Shown in pieces: positions 26,002 to 33,599 of a DNA stretch of 51,487 nucleotides (position 1 is its first letter; every line of letters begins with the position of its first letter). Under the pieces are notes generated by a model. It did not search any database, had not been told where the DNA came from, and saw only the letters and a list, made by a program, of their open reading frames with translations. A program made the translations under genes and the position numbers. This DNA is from Lachnospiraceae bacterium (GTDB lineage: Bacteria > Bacillota > Clostridia > Lachnospirales > Lachnospiraceae), in the NCBI GenBank assembly GCA_017552985.1, contig JAFZNO010000054.1, forward strand, positions 1 through 51,487, given 5' to 3'.

Positions 26002-27465
26002 TTACGCTTTCTTTAGTTCAAAGCTAAACTTCTCCATGGGAACGCTGATGCTGACGTGATCCTCATTGTTCCACAGATACTCGTCATTGACAATGTAATC
26101 CTCCTCGGATTCACTTCTGACGCGGTAACGATAATGGTCATCCATGTAAATGAAGTTAAAGATGTCACCTGCAACGAAGCCTGCTTCCGCATCATCACTG
26201 AGCGTGGCATCCTCGGGTGCAAAGGAAGCGATGACCTTCTTGCCCTCCCACGCGATCTCCTTGCCTTCCGCATCCAGAAGTTTTCCGTTTTCCGTCTTGC
26301 ATCCCAGGAAAACCTGACCCGCGGGCACTCTGAGGGAAAAGTCCTCGAACACGACGCGAAGTCCGATCTCGGGCTCGTATTCCGTGATCTCACCTTCATA
26401 GTGATTGATCGAAGTATCGTAAGGAATGATGTGAATGCTGTCGGGTGCAAGGTCAAGCCCAACCTTCTCACCAATCTGATAAGATTTCAGGTTGTGAATT
26501 TCAATTTCAGCCTTGTCCGTCTTAACGTTCGTCACATAGAAAATCCCCTTGAAGTCACAGGACAAAACCTCTCCCTGGATCCTTCCCTCACCGGCCTTCG
26601 TGATCTCCACGTCCTCCGGGCGGACGACTGCGTCGATCACGGTATCCACCGCATAATCATCCACGCATTCGAACACGGCGCCGCCAAACTCCACCAGTTT
26701 CTTTCCTACCATCTTCCCGTTGAAGATGTTGCTCTCACCGATAAAGTCCGCAACAAACAGGTTCTTGGGCTCATTGTAAATGTCCTCAGGCGTGCCGATC
26801 TGCTGTACGTCACCGTCAGACATGACCACCACCTTGTCAGACATGGTTAGCGCTTCTTCCTGGTCATGGGTAACAAAAATAAACGTGATGCCAAGCTTCT
26901 TGTGCATCTCCTTCAACTCGATCTGCATCTCCTTGCGCATCTTTGCGTCCAAGGCGCTCAGGGATTCGTCCAAGAGCAACACTTCAGGCTCATTGACAAT
27001 GGCGCGTGCAATGGCGATTCTCTGCTGCTGGCCGCCGGAAAGCGTGCTGATGCTGCGCTTTTCAAAGCCCTCCAGGTCTACCATCTCCAAAACCTTCTTT
27101 ACCTTCTCATCCTGGGTCTTCTTATCCACGCCCTTGATCTTCAGGCCAAAGGTAATGTTGTCATATACGTTCAGATGAGGAAACAGGGCATACTTTTGGA
27201 AGACCGTGTTGATCGGTCTTTCATTGGGCGGCAGGTTGCTAATGTCCTTGCCATTCAGCAACAGTTCGCCGGAGGTCGGTTTTTCAAAGCCGCCGATCAT
27301 GCGAAGGATCGTCGTCTTGCCGCAACCGGACGGACCAAGGAGGGTCACAAACTCTCCCTTTTTGATCTCCAGGCTCAGATCCTCAATTACCGTCACGCCA
27401 TCCTCGAACACCTTTTTTACGTGCTTTAATTCTATCAGCGTATCCTTCGTATTTTCCAATGTCAT
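26002..27465 (-). CDS. potA: spermidine/putrescine ABC transporter ATPase PotA, with long C-terminal extension
   Basis: This ATPase drives polyamine import. Walker A is GPSGCGKTT (about 43-51), the signature is LSGGQQQRIAIARA and Walker B is VLLLDESLSALD, as in E. coli PotA. The Q-loop region is NTVFQKYALFPH. After the ATPase domain a TOBE-like region (VRPEDVEIT, about 288) is normal. The protein runs to 487 residues, roughly 110-130 more than usual, and ends in a second beta-rich segment (about 365-487: GLRVVFEDFSLRVPAGQ, FNFIYMDDHYRYRVRSE). That extension may be a second TOBE-like regulatory domain. It heads the potABCD operon, with a promoter at 27499-27527. Confidence 0.93.
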   Translation of the reverse strand: MTLENTKDTLIELKHVKKVFEDGVTVIEDLSLEIKKGEFVTLLGPSGCGKTTILRMIGGFEKPTSGELLLNGKDISNLPPNERPINTVFQKYALFPHLNVYDNITFGLKIKGVDKKTQDEKVKKVLEMVDLEGFEKRSISTLSGGQQQRIAIARAIVNEPEVLLLDESLSALDAKMRKEMQIELKEMHKKLGITFIFVTHDQEEALTMSDKVVVMSDGDVQQIGTPEDIYNEPKNLFVADFIGESNIFNGKMVGKKLVEFGGAVFECVDDYAVDTVIDAVVRPEDVEITKAGEGRIQGEVLSCDFKGIFYVTNVKTDKAEIEIHNLKSYQIGEKVGLDLAPDSIHIIPYDTSINHYEGEITEYEPEIGLRVVFEDFSLRVPAGQVFLGCKTENGKLLDAEGKEIAWEGKKVIASFAPEDATLSDDAEAGFVAGDIFNFIYMDDHYRYRVRSESEEDYIVNDEYLWNNEDHVSISVPMEKFSFELKKA

Positions 27466-27498
27466 TTCCTCCTGGATTTTTTATCAAAATCACAGATT

Positions 27499-27527
27499 AT
27501 ATTATCATTTTTTTCAAGGTAGCACAA
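27499..27527 (-). promoter_or_regulatory. possible potA promoter
   Basis: TTGTGC, 17 bases, TAATAT on the minus strand lies 33 bases before the potA ATG. A TATAAT 3 bases further along could be an alternative -10 box. It faces away from the HTH regulator gene, 24 bases from that gene's promoter. Confidence 0.5.
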
Positions 27528-27551
27528 TCCTAAAATTATGATAATTACGTA

Positions 27552-27580
27552 TTTACAAGTTTTCGAATTCAAGGTACAAT
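27552..27580 (+). promoter_or_regulatory. promoter of the HTH regulator gene
   Basis: TTTACA, 17 bases, TACAAT on the plus strand is close to consensus, 57 bases before the chosen start. Confidence 0.7.
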
Positions 27581-27636
27581 GATAAGTGATTGTGATTACT
27601 GAAAAATCGTTTTATGGGCGGAGGTTACGAGGGAGA

Positions 27637-28125
27637 ATGGGAAAGAAAGCTACAAAAGCTGCTGACAACATGTACTATCAGGCCAGGTGCGAAGCGGCCG
27701 AAAAAAATGAAGATTATTCCAGCCGCGAGAAAGCTGCGGAACTGATCGGCATTGACAGGACCAGACTTGCAAGAATCGAACTGGACGCGATCATGCCCTA
27801 TCCTGAAGAGGTAAAGGCAATGGCGGAAGCATATAACACGCCTGAGCTCTGCAATTCCTACTGTGCCAGGGAGTGTCCCCTCGGCAAGGGAACCGTTCAG
27901 GAAGTCGAGATCGATGACTTTGACCGTTTGGCCCTGAAGGTACTTGGTTCCTTAAAGGACATCGAAAACATTCGCGCCACTTTGATCTCCATTTCCGAGG
28001 ACGGCGTCGTTCAGGAATGGGAACGAAAGGATTTCCAAGGAATCCTTGACTCCTTGGACAAAATCAGCGCCAATGCCAACGCATTAAAGATCTGGGCCAT
28101 GAAAAACATCAAAATTAAAGAGTGA
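27637..28125 (+). CDS. XRE-type HTH transcriptional regulator
   Basis: This 162-residue protein has an N-terminal helix-turn-helix (SSREKAAELIGIDRTRLARIE, about 28-48). Next come VKAMAEAYNTPELC and the cysteine cluster CNSYCARECPLG (four Cys) that could bind a metal or cluster. A C-terminal helical region (ILDSLDKISANANALKIW) may dimerise. I chose the ATG at 27637, which has GAGGGAG directly upstream. It is divergent from potABCD and so may control polyamine uptake, but this is only an inference from position. The stop codon lies within the shared terminator stem. Confidence 0.8.
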   Translation: MGKKATKAADNMYYQARCEAAEKNEDYSSREKAAELIGIDRTRLARIELDAIMPYPEEVKAMAEAYNTPELCNSYCARECPLGKGTVQEVEIDDFDRLALKVLGSLKDIENIRATLISISEDGVVQEWERKDFQGILDSLDKISANANALKIWAMKNIKIKE

Positions 28126-28146
28126 TCGCTTAGCGATCACTCTTTT
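28117..28146. terminator. bidirectional terminator shared by convergent genes
   Basis: A perfect 13-base-pair stem (AAAGAGTGATCGC, loop TTA) is followed by TTTGTTTTTTT on the plus strand. On the minus strand the stem is followed by TAATTTTG, which is weaker. Each arm contains the last codons and the stop (KE-stop) of the gene reading into it. Confidence 0.85.
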
Positions 28147-28766
28147 GTTTTTTTCGTTTCTTTTTTCGTTTCCCCTTGCTTCGAGATCTCATCGATCATC
28201 TTCTCGATCATAAGCTTCTTTACGTAGACGTCATAACTCAGCATGCAGATAAAAGCAAACTTCTGAAGAAATTCCTTCCCGCTCTCAGGTGCATCCCCAA
28301 ACGTTGTCTCCGCCTCGCGGAACTTACTGATCACGTCCTCCTTCAGTCCTTCCAGCTGCCCTTTTTCAAGCCTTAAAACCTCCCGGTACACGCTCTCTAA
28401 GTTAAATTCTTCCCCGCAGTCAAAGTAATCTCTCGTGATGGGATCCAAAAGCTTTTGAATGTCACCGATGGAAAGAATGCCTTTGTAATAGTAAATAAAG
28501 ATCAAGAGAAGAATGTGTTCTTTCGAATACTTCTTCTTGATCGGCGGCGGGATCAGATCATTCTTCGCGTAATTGTTGATCATGGTCTTCGTCAGGATCC
28601 TGTCGTTTCCCGGCGTTCTCACCGTGGCACGAAGACGCTTGTCCATAAAGCTGGTTACCTGATCCATGTATAGGTCAATCCCCGGAATGTCCTCCGGTTC
28701 AATGTACGTTATTCTCTCTAAGCTGGCAAGAATGCTGCCCAGCAGGTCATCTCCATTGATCGTCAT
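28137..28766 (-). CDS. DUF1836 family protein
   Basis: This 209-residue protein of the DUF1836 family is widespread in Firmicutes and of unknown role. It has a MerR-like winged-helix part: ILTKTMINNYAKNDLIPPPIKKKYSKEHI, here as the segments LTKTMINNYAKNDLIPPP and KKYSKEHILLLIFIYYYKGI, then LSIGDIQKLLDPI. The C-terminal half is helical, and a Lys/Glu/Thr tail (GETKKETKKTKE) ends it. I chose the ATG at 28766, with GGGAGG 8 bases upstream, over a GTG at 28775. It converges on the HTH regulator gene. Confidence 0.85.
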   Translation of the reverse strand: MTINGDDLLGSILASLERITYIEPEDIPGIDLYMDQVTSFMDKRLRATVRTPGNDRILTKTMINNYAKNDLIPPPIKKKYSKEHILLLIFIYYYKGILSIGDIQKLLDPITRDYFDCGEEFNLESVYREVLRLEKGQLEGLKEDVISKFREAETTFGDAPESGKEFLQKFAFICMLSYDVYVKKLMIEKMIDEISKQGETKKETKKTKE

Positions 28767-28859
28767 AGTGGGCACCTCCCACTTGTATTATATAGTATTC
28801 GAAACGACGTGGCAAGAATTTTGTTTCTCTTTTTTTCCGTTTTCCGCCTCAGTTAGGTC

Positions 28860-28888
28860 TTTACTTTCAGACTTTAGTATGCTAAAAT
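28860..28888 (+). promoter_or_regulatory. promoter of the YerC-like gene
   Basis: TTTACT, 17 bases, TAAAAT on the plus strand, 51 bases before the start codon. The 5' leader then contains AAGCGAAGCTTT, a small palindrome just before the ribosome-binding site. Confidence 0.6.
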
Positions 28889-28939
28889 ACAGTTGTGTAA
28901 AACTTTACAGTATCAAAGCGAAGCTTTGGAGGAAAAATC

Positions 28940-29230
28940 ATGAATAAGAAAATCAAAACGGAAGCCGTTGATTCTTTATTTGATGCCATTTTAACCTTAA
29001 AGGACAGAAACGAATGCTATGCCTTTTTTGAGGATCTTTGCACGGTGAACGAATTGCTCTCCCTGTCCCAGCGCTTCGAAGTTGCATCCATGCTCCGGGA
29101 TCATAAGACCTATCTGGACATCGCTGAAAAGACGGGCGCTTCCACCGCAACCATCAGCCGCGTCAATCGTTCCTTAAACTATGGCAATGACGGATATGAA
29201 CTCGTATTCAACCGCCTGCCCCAGAAATAA
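28940..29230 (+). CDS. YerC/YecD family TrpR-like protein
   Basis: This 96-residue helical protein of the TrpR superfamily shows the family pattern ECYAFFEDLCTVNELLSLSQRFEVASML. It continues with the DNA-reading helix-turn-helix YLDIAEKTGASTATISRVNRSL. TrpR senses tryptophan in enterobacteria; YerC-like proteins of Firmicutes have no assigned ligand. GGAGG lies 7 bases before the ATG. The relationship to the flanking genes is unclear. Confidence 0.9.
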   Translation: MNKKIKTEAVDSLFDAILTLKDRNECYAFFEDLCTVNELLSLSQRFEVASMLRDHKTYLDIAEKTGASTATISRVNRSLNYGNDGYELVFNRLPQK

Positions 29231-29269
29231 AATTTTCGTAACTTTTATATAGTACCTTTTCCGAAAGGA

Positions 29270-30019
29270 TCAGCCTTTGATCTCGATCAAGTCCAACGGA
29301 TTTACGTAATTTCCGTCCAACATGATCTGATATCCAACGCTGGTCCCTTTTTCATCGATCAAAAAGAGCGCCGTACCCAGAAAAACCTCATCTCCGCGCT
29401 TTACAAAGGGAGTACCCTGATTGCGGTAAATGGTAACGTATCCATTTCCGTGATCCACCCAAACATTATGTCCGTATTCAACGTCGTCATTCACCGCGAT
29501 GACGGTTCCCCTTGCGGAAGCGATCACCATGGTACCCGGAAGTGCGGTTATCTTTGCGGAGGGCCTGTCAATCCCAGTTGTTTCAATGTCCGTAGCAGAA
29601 CCATTGATGGGAAATCCCGTGGGAACGCTGAGCTTCTCCAGTTCTTCCGTCAGCTTCTTTTCACTCTCCACCTTTTCGTTTAACGTCGTGGACAAAACCT
29701 CGACCTCGTTCTCCAAAGTCTGGATCTCCTGATTCAGCTGCTGCTCCTTCCGTTCCATGGCAGCCTTCACCCGGTCTTTTTCCGCCGTCAGTTCTTCCAT
29801 TGCGTGAAGCTGCTGATTGCTTTTATCTATGGCAGCCTGCCAGATCCTTTCCTCGTAAAACAAATACCCGAGTAATGCGCCAAAGACTGCAAAAAGGACG
29901 ATCATGATCAAACCTAAGACCCAGGTCCGGATCTTAAATTGTCGTACGTTTGCGTCTACGGCATCTGAAGTCACGATGATCACGTGGTTCGTCGTATGCT
30001 TCTGCTTACTTCCTTCCAT
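29270..30019 (-). CDS. membrane-anchored coiled-coil protein with degenerate LytM (M23) domain
   Basis: This 249-residue protein has a cytoplasmic N-terminus and one membrane helix (about 32-53, TWVLGLIMIVLFAVFGALLG). A coiled coil of about 80 residues follows (EELTAEKDRVKAAMERKEQQ), then a LytM fold. The LytM part reads YGHNVWVDHGNGYVTIYRN and SVGYQIMLDGNYVNPLDLI. In active M23 peptidases the first is preceded by HxxxD and the second reads HLHFE; here the HxH is replaced by GYQIM, so zinc binding is lost. It resembles non-catalytic EnvC/NlpD or SpoIIQ-like proteins that scaffold or activate other hydrolases. It lies just after hisA (45-base gap). Confidence 0.8.
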   Translation of the reverse strand: MEGSKQKHTTNHVIIVTSDAVDANVRQFKIRTWVLGLIMIVLFAVFGALLGYLFYEERIWQAAIDKSNQQLHAMEELTAEKDRVKAAMERKEQQLNQEIQTLENEVEVLSTTLNEKVESEKKLTEELEKLSVPTGFPINGSATDIETTGIDRPSAKITALPGTMVIASARGTVIAVNDDVEYGHNVWVDHGNGYVTIYRNQGTPFVKRGDEVFLGTALFLIDEKGTSVGYQIMLDGNYVNPLDLIEIKG

Positions 30020-30063
30020 TTGTTTTCCTCCTGCCGACAGGCAATCAAGATAAATGAACCAAT

Positions 30064-30855
30064 CTAATTTATATCGGCAAATTTCTTACATTCTTTTAGT
30101 ATTTTCTTCCATGACAGCTTTCCGCCAAACAAATCCAAAGCGCTGCCAACCGTCACGTTCAGCCGGCCCTTCGCCAATTCGCCCACCAGCCGTACGTCCT
30201 CATAGGAATGCACGCCGCCCGCGTACGTCATGGGAATCCCTTCATACTGTCCTAGCATCTTTGCCAGATCCTGCTCAATTCCGCCGTTTTTCCCTTCCAC
30301 GTCAACCGCGTGGATCAAAAACTCATCGCAATACGCTGAGAGCCGGTCTAGCAACTCCGTTGAAACCTTCTCTTTCGTCAGTTTCTGCCATCTGTCCGTC
30401 ACGACAAAATACTCGTCCCCGACCCTGCGACAGCTGACGTCCAATACCAGTCTTTGTTTTCCTACGACTTTTTTCAGTTCCTCCAGCCGGTCATACCGGA
30501 TCACGCCGTCCTGAAAAACATAGGAGGTTACAATCACGTGGGATGCACCTGCATCCAAAAATTCTCTAGCATTATCGCTCCGGATGCCGCCTCCAACCTG
30601 AAGTCCGCCCGGCCACGCGGAAAGCGCCTTTTTTGCCTGCGCCTTCGTCGCCTCGTAGTACTCGCTGCCAACGGCGTTTAACAGGATCACGTGTCCTCCC
30701 CGGACGTTAGCCTCCCGATAAAGCCTTGCATAATAATCAGCATCCCGCGTGGCAACAAAATTCTCCGCCGCCTGATCTCCCTGATCCTGCAGACTCGAGC
30801 CAACGATCTGCTTTACCTTTCCGTTATGTACGTCAATGCATGGCCTAAATTCCAC
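30064..30855 (-). CDS. hisA: eukaryotic-type HisA (ProFAR isomerase)
   Basis: This is a histidine biosynthesis enzyme, phosphoribosylformimino-5-aminoimidazole carboxamide ribotide isomerase, of the type found in plants and fungi (HIS6). The (beta/alpha)8 barrel of 263 residues shows FRPCIDVHNGKVKQIVG with the first catalytic Asp, LQVGGGIRSDNA, VLDVSCRRVGDEYFV and a second catalytic-side region IHAVDVEGKNGGIEQDL. It closes with MTYAGGVHSYEDV and the phosphate loop LNVTVGSALDLFGG. The start is GTG with GGGAGGG about 9 bases upstream. No other his gene is nearby. This lineage is known in a scattered set of bacteria. Confidence 0.9.
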   Translation of the reverse strand: MEFRPCIDVHNGKVKQIVGSSLQDQGDQAAENFVATRDADYYARLYREANVRGGHVILLNAVGSEYYEATKAQAKKALSAWPGGLQVGGGIRSDNAREFLDAGASHVIVTSYVFQDGVIRYDRLEELKKVVGKQRLVLDVSCRRVGDEYFVVTDRWQKLTKEKVSTELLDRLSAYCDEFLIHAVDVEGKNGGIEQDLAKMLGQYEGIPMTYAGGVHSYEDVRLVGELAKGRLNVTVGSALDLFGGKLSWKKILKECKKFADIN

Positions 30856-30887
30856 TAAAATGACCCTCCCTTTTATAAAACGATTTT

Positions 30888-30916
30888 ATTATACCAAATA
30901 ACGTCGTTTTTGAAAA
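30888..30916 (-). promoter_or_regulatory. hisA promoter
   Basis: A perfect TATAAT with an extended TGG in front and a weak -35 box (TTTTCA) 17 bases upstream on the minus strand, 33 bases before the GTG start. Confidence 0.65.
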
Positions 30917-30967
30917 GAACGAAATCTACGTATACTTTACGTAAATCATTGCATACTAGCATAAAGA

Positions 30968-31026
30968 CCTGCGTCAGCATCACTTTCGCAGGCCGCGGTT
31001 TCACTTACGTCCAAGAAAAGTGATGC
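30968..31026 (+). promoter_or_regulatory. leader with pseudoknot potential before a lipoprotein gene
   Basis: On the plus strand CCTGCG (30968-30973) can pair with CGCAGG (30987-30992). The loop contains GCATCACTTT (30977-30986), which is perfectly complementary over 10 bases to AAAGTGATGC (31017-31026), 7 bases before the ribosome-binding site GAGGAAAA. Both pairings together would make an H-type pseudoknot. This is a paper fold only. It could be a translation control element or chance. Confidence 0.4.
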
Positions 31027-31046
31027 AGAAACGAGGAAAACCGATT

Positions 31047-31421
31047 ATGAAAAAGAAAAGATTACTCATCCTTGGTCTGACGTTATGCTTTTTATGCTTT
31101 GCAGGTGCATGTACGACAGGCAACGCAGACGGCGGAACAAACTCCGGAGACCTGGCAGGAACGCACTCTCCCCTGCCGGGGAATGACTATCTTGACAAGG
31201 GCGGTGCCAATCCCACCGATAATATTTCCATTGTCAATCCCGACGTAACGCTTCCCTCAGAGACCCTTTTGCCGGATACCGACGATGGTGCGATCGGCGA
31301 CCTGGGCGAGGACCTCAAAAGCGGCGCTGAGGAGCTGATCCATGACGCAGGCGACGCCCTTGACGACGTTGATAATCTCGGCGGCACCACCGGTCATTCG
31401 GCGGGCACAAACGCCCGTTAG
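31047..31421 (+). CDS. small Asp/Gly-rich lipoprotein
   Basis: This 124-residue lipoprotein of unknown function has a basic start and hydrophobic core (MKKKRLLILGLTLCFLCFAG) that end in the lipobox FAGAC. The mature part is low-complexity, rich in Gly, Asp, Asn and Thr (TTGNADGGTNSGDLAGTH, DDGAIGDLGEDLKSGAEELI), with no recognised domain. I chose the ATG at 31047, which has GAGGAAAA upstream; the ATG at 31020 would add nine polar residues. It is a single gene with a possibly structured leader and a terminator downstream. Confidence 0.75.
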   Translation: MKKKRLLILGLTLCFLCFAGACTTGNADGGTNSGDLAGTHSPLPGNDYLDKGGANPTDNISIVNPDVTLPSETLLPDTDDGAIGDLGEDLKSGAEELIHDAGDALDDVDNLGGTTGHSAGTNAR

Positions 31422-31448
31422 GCATTCGCGGGACCGGCGCCAAATAAA

Positions 31449-31485
31449 AAAAGGAGGCCACGCAAGTTCATGCCAGCCTCCTTTT
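31449..31485. terminator. bidirectional terminator between lipoprotein gene and dapB
   Basis: A 10-base-pair stem (AAAAGGAGGC with GCCTCCTTTT) with a 17-base loop is flanked by an A-run and a T-run. It should end both the plus-strand lipoprotein transcript and the minus-strand dapA-dapB transcript. Confidence 0.85.
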
Positions 31486-31502
31486 ATAAGTCATTATTCG
31501 CT

Positions 31503-32270
31503 TTAAGAAAGAATTCCTTCGATCACGTCGCCCATGTTGTAAAAGCCAGGGCCCTTACCTGCCAGGAATTTAGCTGCCTGTACGGCTCCCTTCCCAAACA
31601 CGGCCTTGGAATATGCGGAATGAGAAAACGTGATGACTTCATCCTCACCCGCGAAGATCACGTCGTGGTCACCAACGATGGTGCCGCCGCGAACCGCACT
31701 GATGCCGATCTCTTTCTGCGGGCGCTTTTGTCTTCTGGAGCTTCTGTCATACACGTATTCATACTCGTTGTTAAGCTCCTCATTGATGGAATCCGCCAGC
31801 GCAAGTGCCGTGCCGCTAGGAGCGTCCAGCTTCAAGTTGTGGTGTTTTTCCACGATCTCTATGTCGAAGCCTGCAGGTGCAAGAACGCTTGCCGCATCCT
31901 TCAGCATCTTAAGAAGCAGGTTGATTCCAAGGGACATGTTTGCTGACTTAAGGATCGCCACCTTCTTGGAAGCTTCCTCCACCTTTGCCAACTGACTCTG
32001 ACTAAGTCCCGTCGTGCAAAGCACGCAGGGAAGATTCTTCTCAATGCAGTAGTCCAACATGTCCTCCACATCCATGGGACTGGCAAAATCAATCAGGCAA
32101 TCCGCCTCTACGTCACAATCCCAAACCTTTGGGAATACCGGATAGGGATTTCTTCCTTCATCTCTCAAGTCAATTCCCGCAACCATTTCCGTCTCAGGAT
32201 CCGCAGCGACAATGCCGCTGATGCTCTGACCCATTTTGCCGTTACAGCCGCGCATTATGATTCGTACCAT
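31503..32270 (-). CDS. dapB: 4-hydroxy-tetrahydrodipicolinate reductase
   Basis: This enzyme reduces the DapA product with NAD(P)H in lysine and diaminopimelate synthesis. The 255 residues start with the nucleotide-binding loop MRGCNGKMGQSI. The family motif EIVEKHHNLKLDAPSGTALAL contains the catalytic HH and Lys region, and ISAVRGGTIVGDHDVIFAG follows. The ATG at 32270 is chosen because AGAGG lies 7 bases upstream; the ATG at 32276 would sit too close. It is 55 bases after dapA, in a dapA-dapB unit under a lysine riboswitch. Confidence 0.96.
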   Translation of the reverse strand: MVRIIMRGCNGKMGQSISGIVAADPETEMVAGIDLRDEGRNPYPVFPKVWDCDVEADCLIDFASPMDVEDMLDYCIEKNLPCVLCTTGLSQSQLAKVEEASKKVAILKSANMSLGINLLLKMLKDAASVLAPAGFDIEIVEKHHNLKLDAPSGTALALADSINEELNNEYEYVYDRSSRRQKRPQKEIGISAVRGGTIVGDHDVIFAGEDEVITFSHSAYSKAVFGKGAVQAAKFLAGKGPGFYNMGDVIEGILS

Positions 32271-32325
32271 ATTCATTCCTCTCTCTCGTAACAATGCATC
32301 CCCGCGGGGACGTCCTTGAAAACAG

Positions 32326-33210
32326 TTAGATCAGTCCGTAATTCTTCATGGACTCGCGCAGTCTCTCTTCGTTCTTGGGCTCGATCTCAGAAAGCGGCAT
32401 GCGCAGGGGGCCTGCCTCAAAACCGATCATGGAAACGGCCTTCTTTACGGGGATGGGATTCACCTCACAGAAGAGGGATCCGCAGAGATCCAAAGCTTCC
32501 AACTGGAGTCTGCAGCTCTCCTTCACGTCGCCCTCCAGGAATTTTGCACAAATGTCATGGGTCTGTCTGGGCGCCACGTTGGAAAGAACGGAGATAACGC
32601 CAAGTCCGCCCAATGCCATGATGGGAACGATCTGATCGTCATTGCCGGAATAAATGTCAACGCATCCCTTGGCCTTTGCGGCGAGCTGTGCGATCTGGCT
32701 AATGTTTCCGCTTGCTTCCTTCACGCCGACAATGTTCTCCACGTCCTTGCAAAGTCTGACGATGGTGTCCGGCATCAGATTGCAGCCCGTTCTTCCGGGA
32801 ACGTTATACAAAATAATGGGAATCTTTACGGTATCAGCGATTGCCTTAAAATGTGCATACAAGCCGTTCTGCGTCGCCTTATTGTAATAAGGAGTTACCA
32901 GAAGAAGTCCGTCAACGCCGTACTTCTCAGCTTCCGTGGAAAGATAGATCGCCGTCTCGGTGCTGTTAGAACCGGTTCCCGCGATCACGGGAATGCGGTG
33001 ATTCACAACCTCAGCACAATACTTGATCACGTCCAGATGCTCCTCATGGGAAAGGGTGGACGCCTCACCCGTGGTACCACATACGACGATCGCATCCGTA
33101 CCGTTCTCGATCTGGAACTCGATGAGCTTTCGGAATTCCTCATAATTTACGCTTCCATCCTGATGCATGGGCGTAACGATTGCAACTGCTGCTCCTTTAA
33201 AAATTGCCAT
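32326..33210 (-). CDS. dapA: 4-hydroxy-tetrahydrodipicolinate synthase
   Basis: This Schiff-base aldolase joins pyruvate and aspartate semialdehyde, the committed step to lysine and peptidoglycan diaminopimelate. The 294 residues are the usual length. CGTTGEASTLSHEEH is the phosphate-like binding motif. LYNVPGRTG carries the catalytic Tyr region, and GVKEASGNISQ holds the Schiff-base Lys. I chose the ATG at 33210 because GAAGGAGG lies 5-6 bases upstream and MAIFKGAAVAIVTPM is the standard N-terminus. Expression is controlled by the upstream lysine riboswitch and terminator. Confidence 0.97.
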   Translation of the reverse strand: MAIFKGAAVAIVTPMHQDGSVNYEEFRKLIEFQIENGTDAIVVCGTTGEASTLSHEEHLDVIKYCAEVVNHRIPVIAGTGSNSTETAIYLSTEAEKYGVDGLLLVTPYYNKATQNGLYAHFKAIADTVKIPIILYNVPGRTGCNLMPDTIVRLCKDVENIVGVKEASGNISQIAQLAAKAKGCVDIYSGNDDQIVPIMALGGLGVISVLSNVAPRQTHDICAKFLEGDVKESCRLQLEALDLCGSLFCEVNPIPVKKAVSMIGFEAGPLRMPLSEIEPKNEERLRESMKNYGLI

Positions 33211-33312
33211 TTCTTCCTCCTTCTTGCCTGATTCTTCAGGCATCTGTGCCATACAACGTTTCTTTTCGTATTATATGATGGCTCGTCATGCTTTGCGCTT
33301 ACGGTTTAAAAC

Positions 33313-33345
33313 AAAAAACCTGTAGGCGTAAAAGCGCCGACAGGT
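33313..33345 (-). terminator. riboswitch-controlled terminator before dapA
   Basis: On the minus strand ACCTGT-C-GGCG pairs with CGCC-T-ACAGGT and is followed by TTTTTTG. It sits between the lysine aptamer and the dapA start and is the expected off-switch when lysine is bound. Confidence 0.8.
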
Positions 33346-33378
33346 GAAATAAAAGCATAATAAAAATCTACTTTTTTA

Positions 33379-33550
33379 CCCGATAGCGCCCCATCCGCTT
33401 TCACGGATGACAGTCACGCGGCTCTTAACCTCGTGCCCAAGGCCTGGACCCTCAGGAGATCCACCCTTTCGGCATTTTTTCCTTTCCCTCTTCTTCGCCT
33501 GCGCCTGCCGCATCCAAAGAGCTACTGATAAAAAATGCAACCTCTATCAT
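33379..33550 (-). ncRNA. lysine riboswitch (L box) aptamer
   Basis: On the minus strand the order GATAGAGGTTGC, AGTAGCTCTTTGG, GAAGAGGGAAAGG, ATGCCGAAAGG, then CTGTCATCCG, a short loop, CGGATGGGGCGCTATC matches the B. subtilis lysC L-box layout (GATAGAGGTGC, AGTATGCCTTTGG, GCCGAAG, CTGTCA, GGGCTATC). It lies upstream of dapA and is followed by a terminator hairpin. The outer limits are approximate. Confidence 0.88.
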
Positions 33551-33562
33551 CAATACACGTGT

Positions 33563-33591
33563 ATCATAACACCAACTTTTTCTTACGTCAA
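33563..33591 (-). promoter_or_regulatory. promoter of the riboswitch-dapA-dapB unit
   Basis: TTGACG, 17 bases, TATGAT on the minus strand is near consensus and places the start of transcription just before the aptamer. It begins only 9 bases after the stop of the upstream adenosyltransferase gene. Confidence 0.82.
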
Positions 33592-33599
33592 CCTATTTC

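Noticed and set aside
30918-30947. A plus-strand promoter for the lipoprotein gene (TTGAAA then TATACT)
   Set aside because: The spacer is only 15 bases, so it is too weak to list as a feature.
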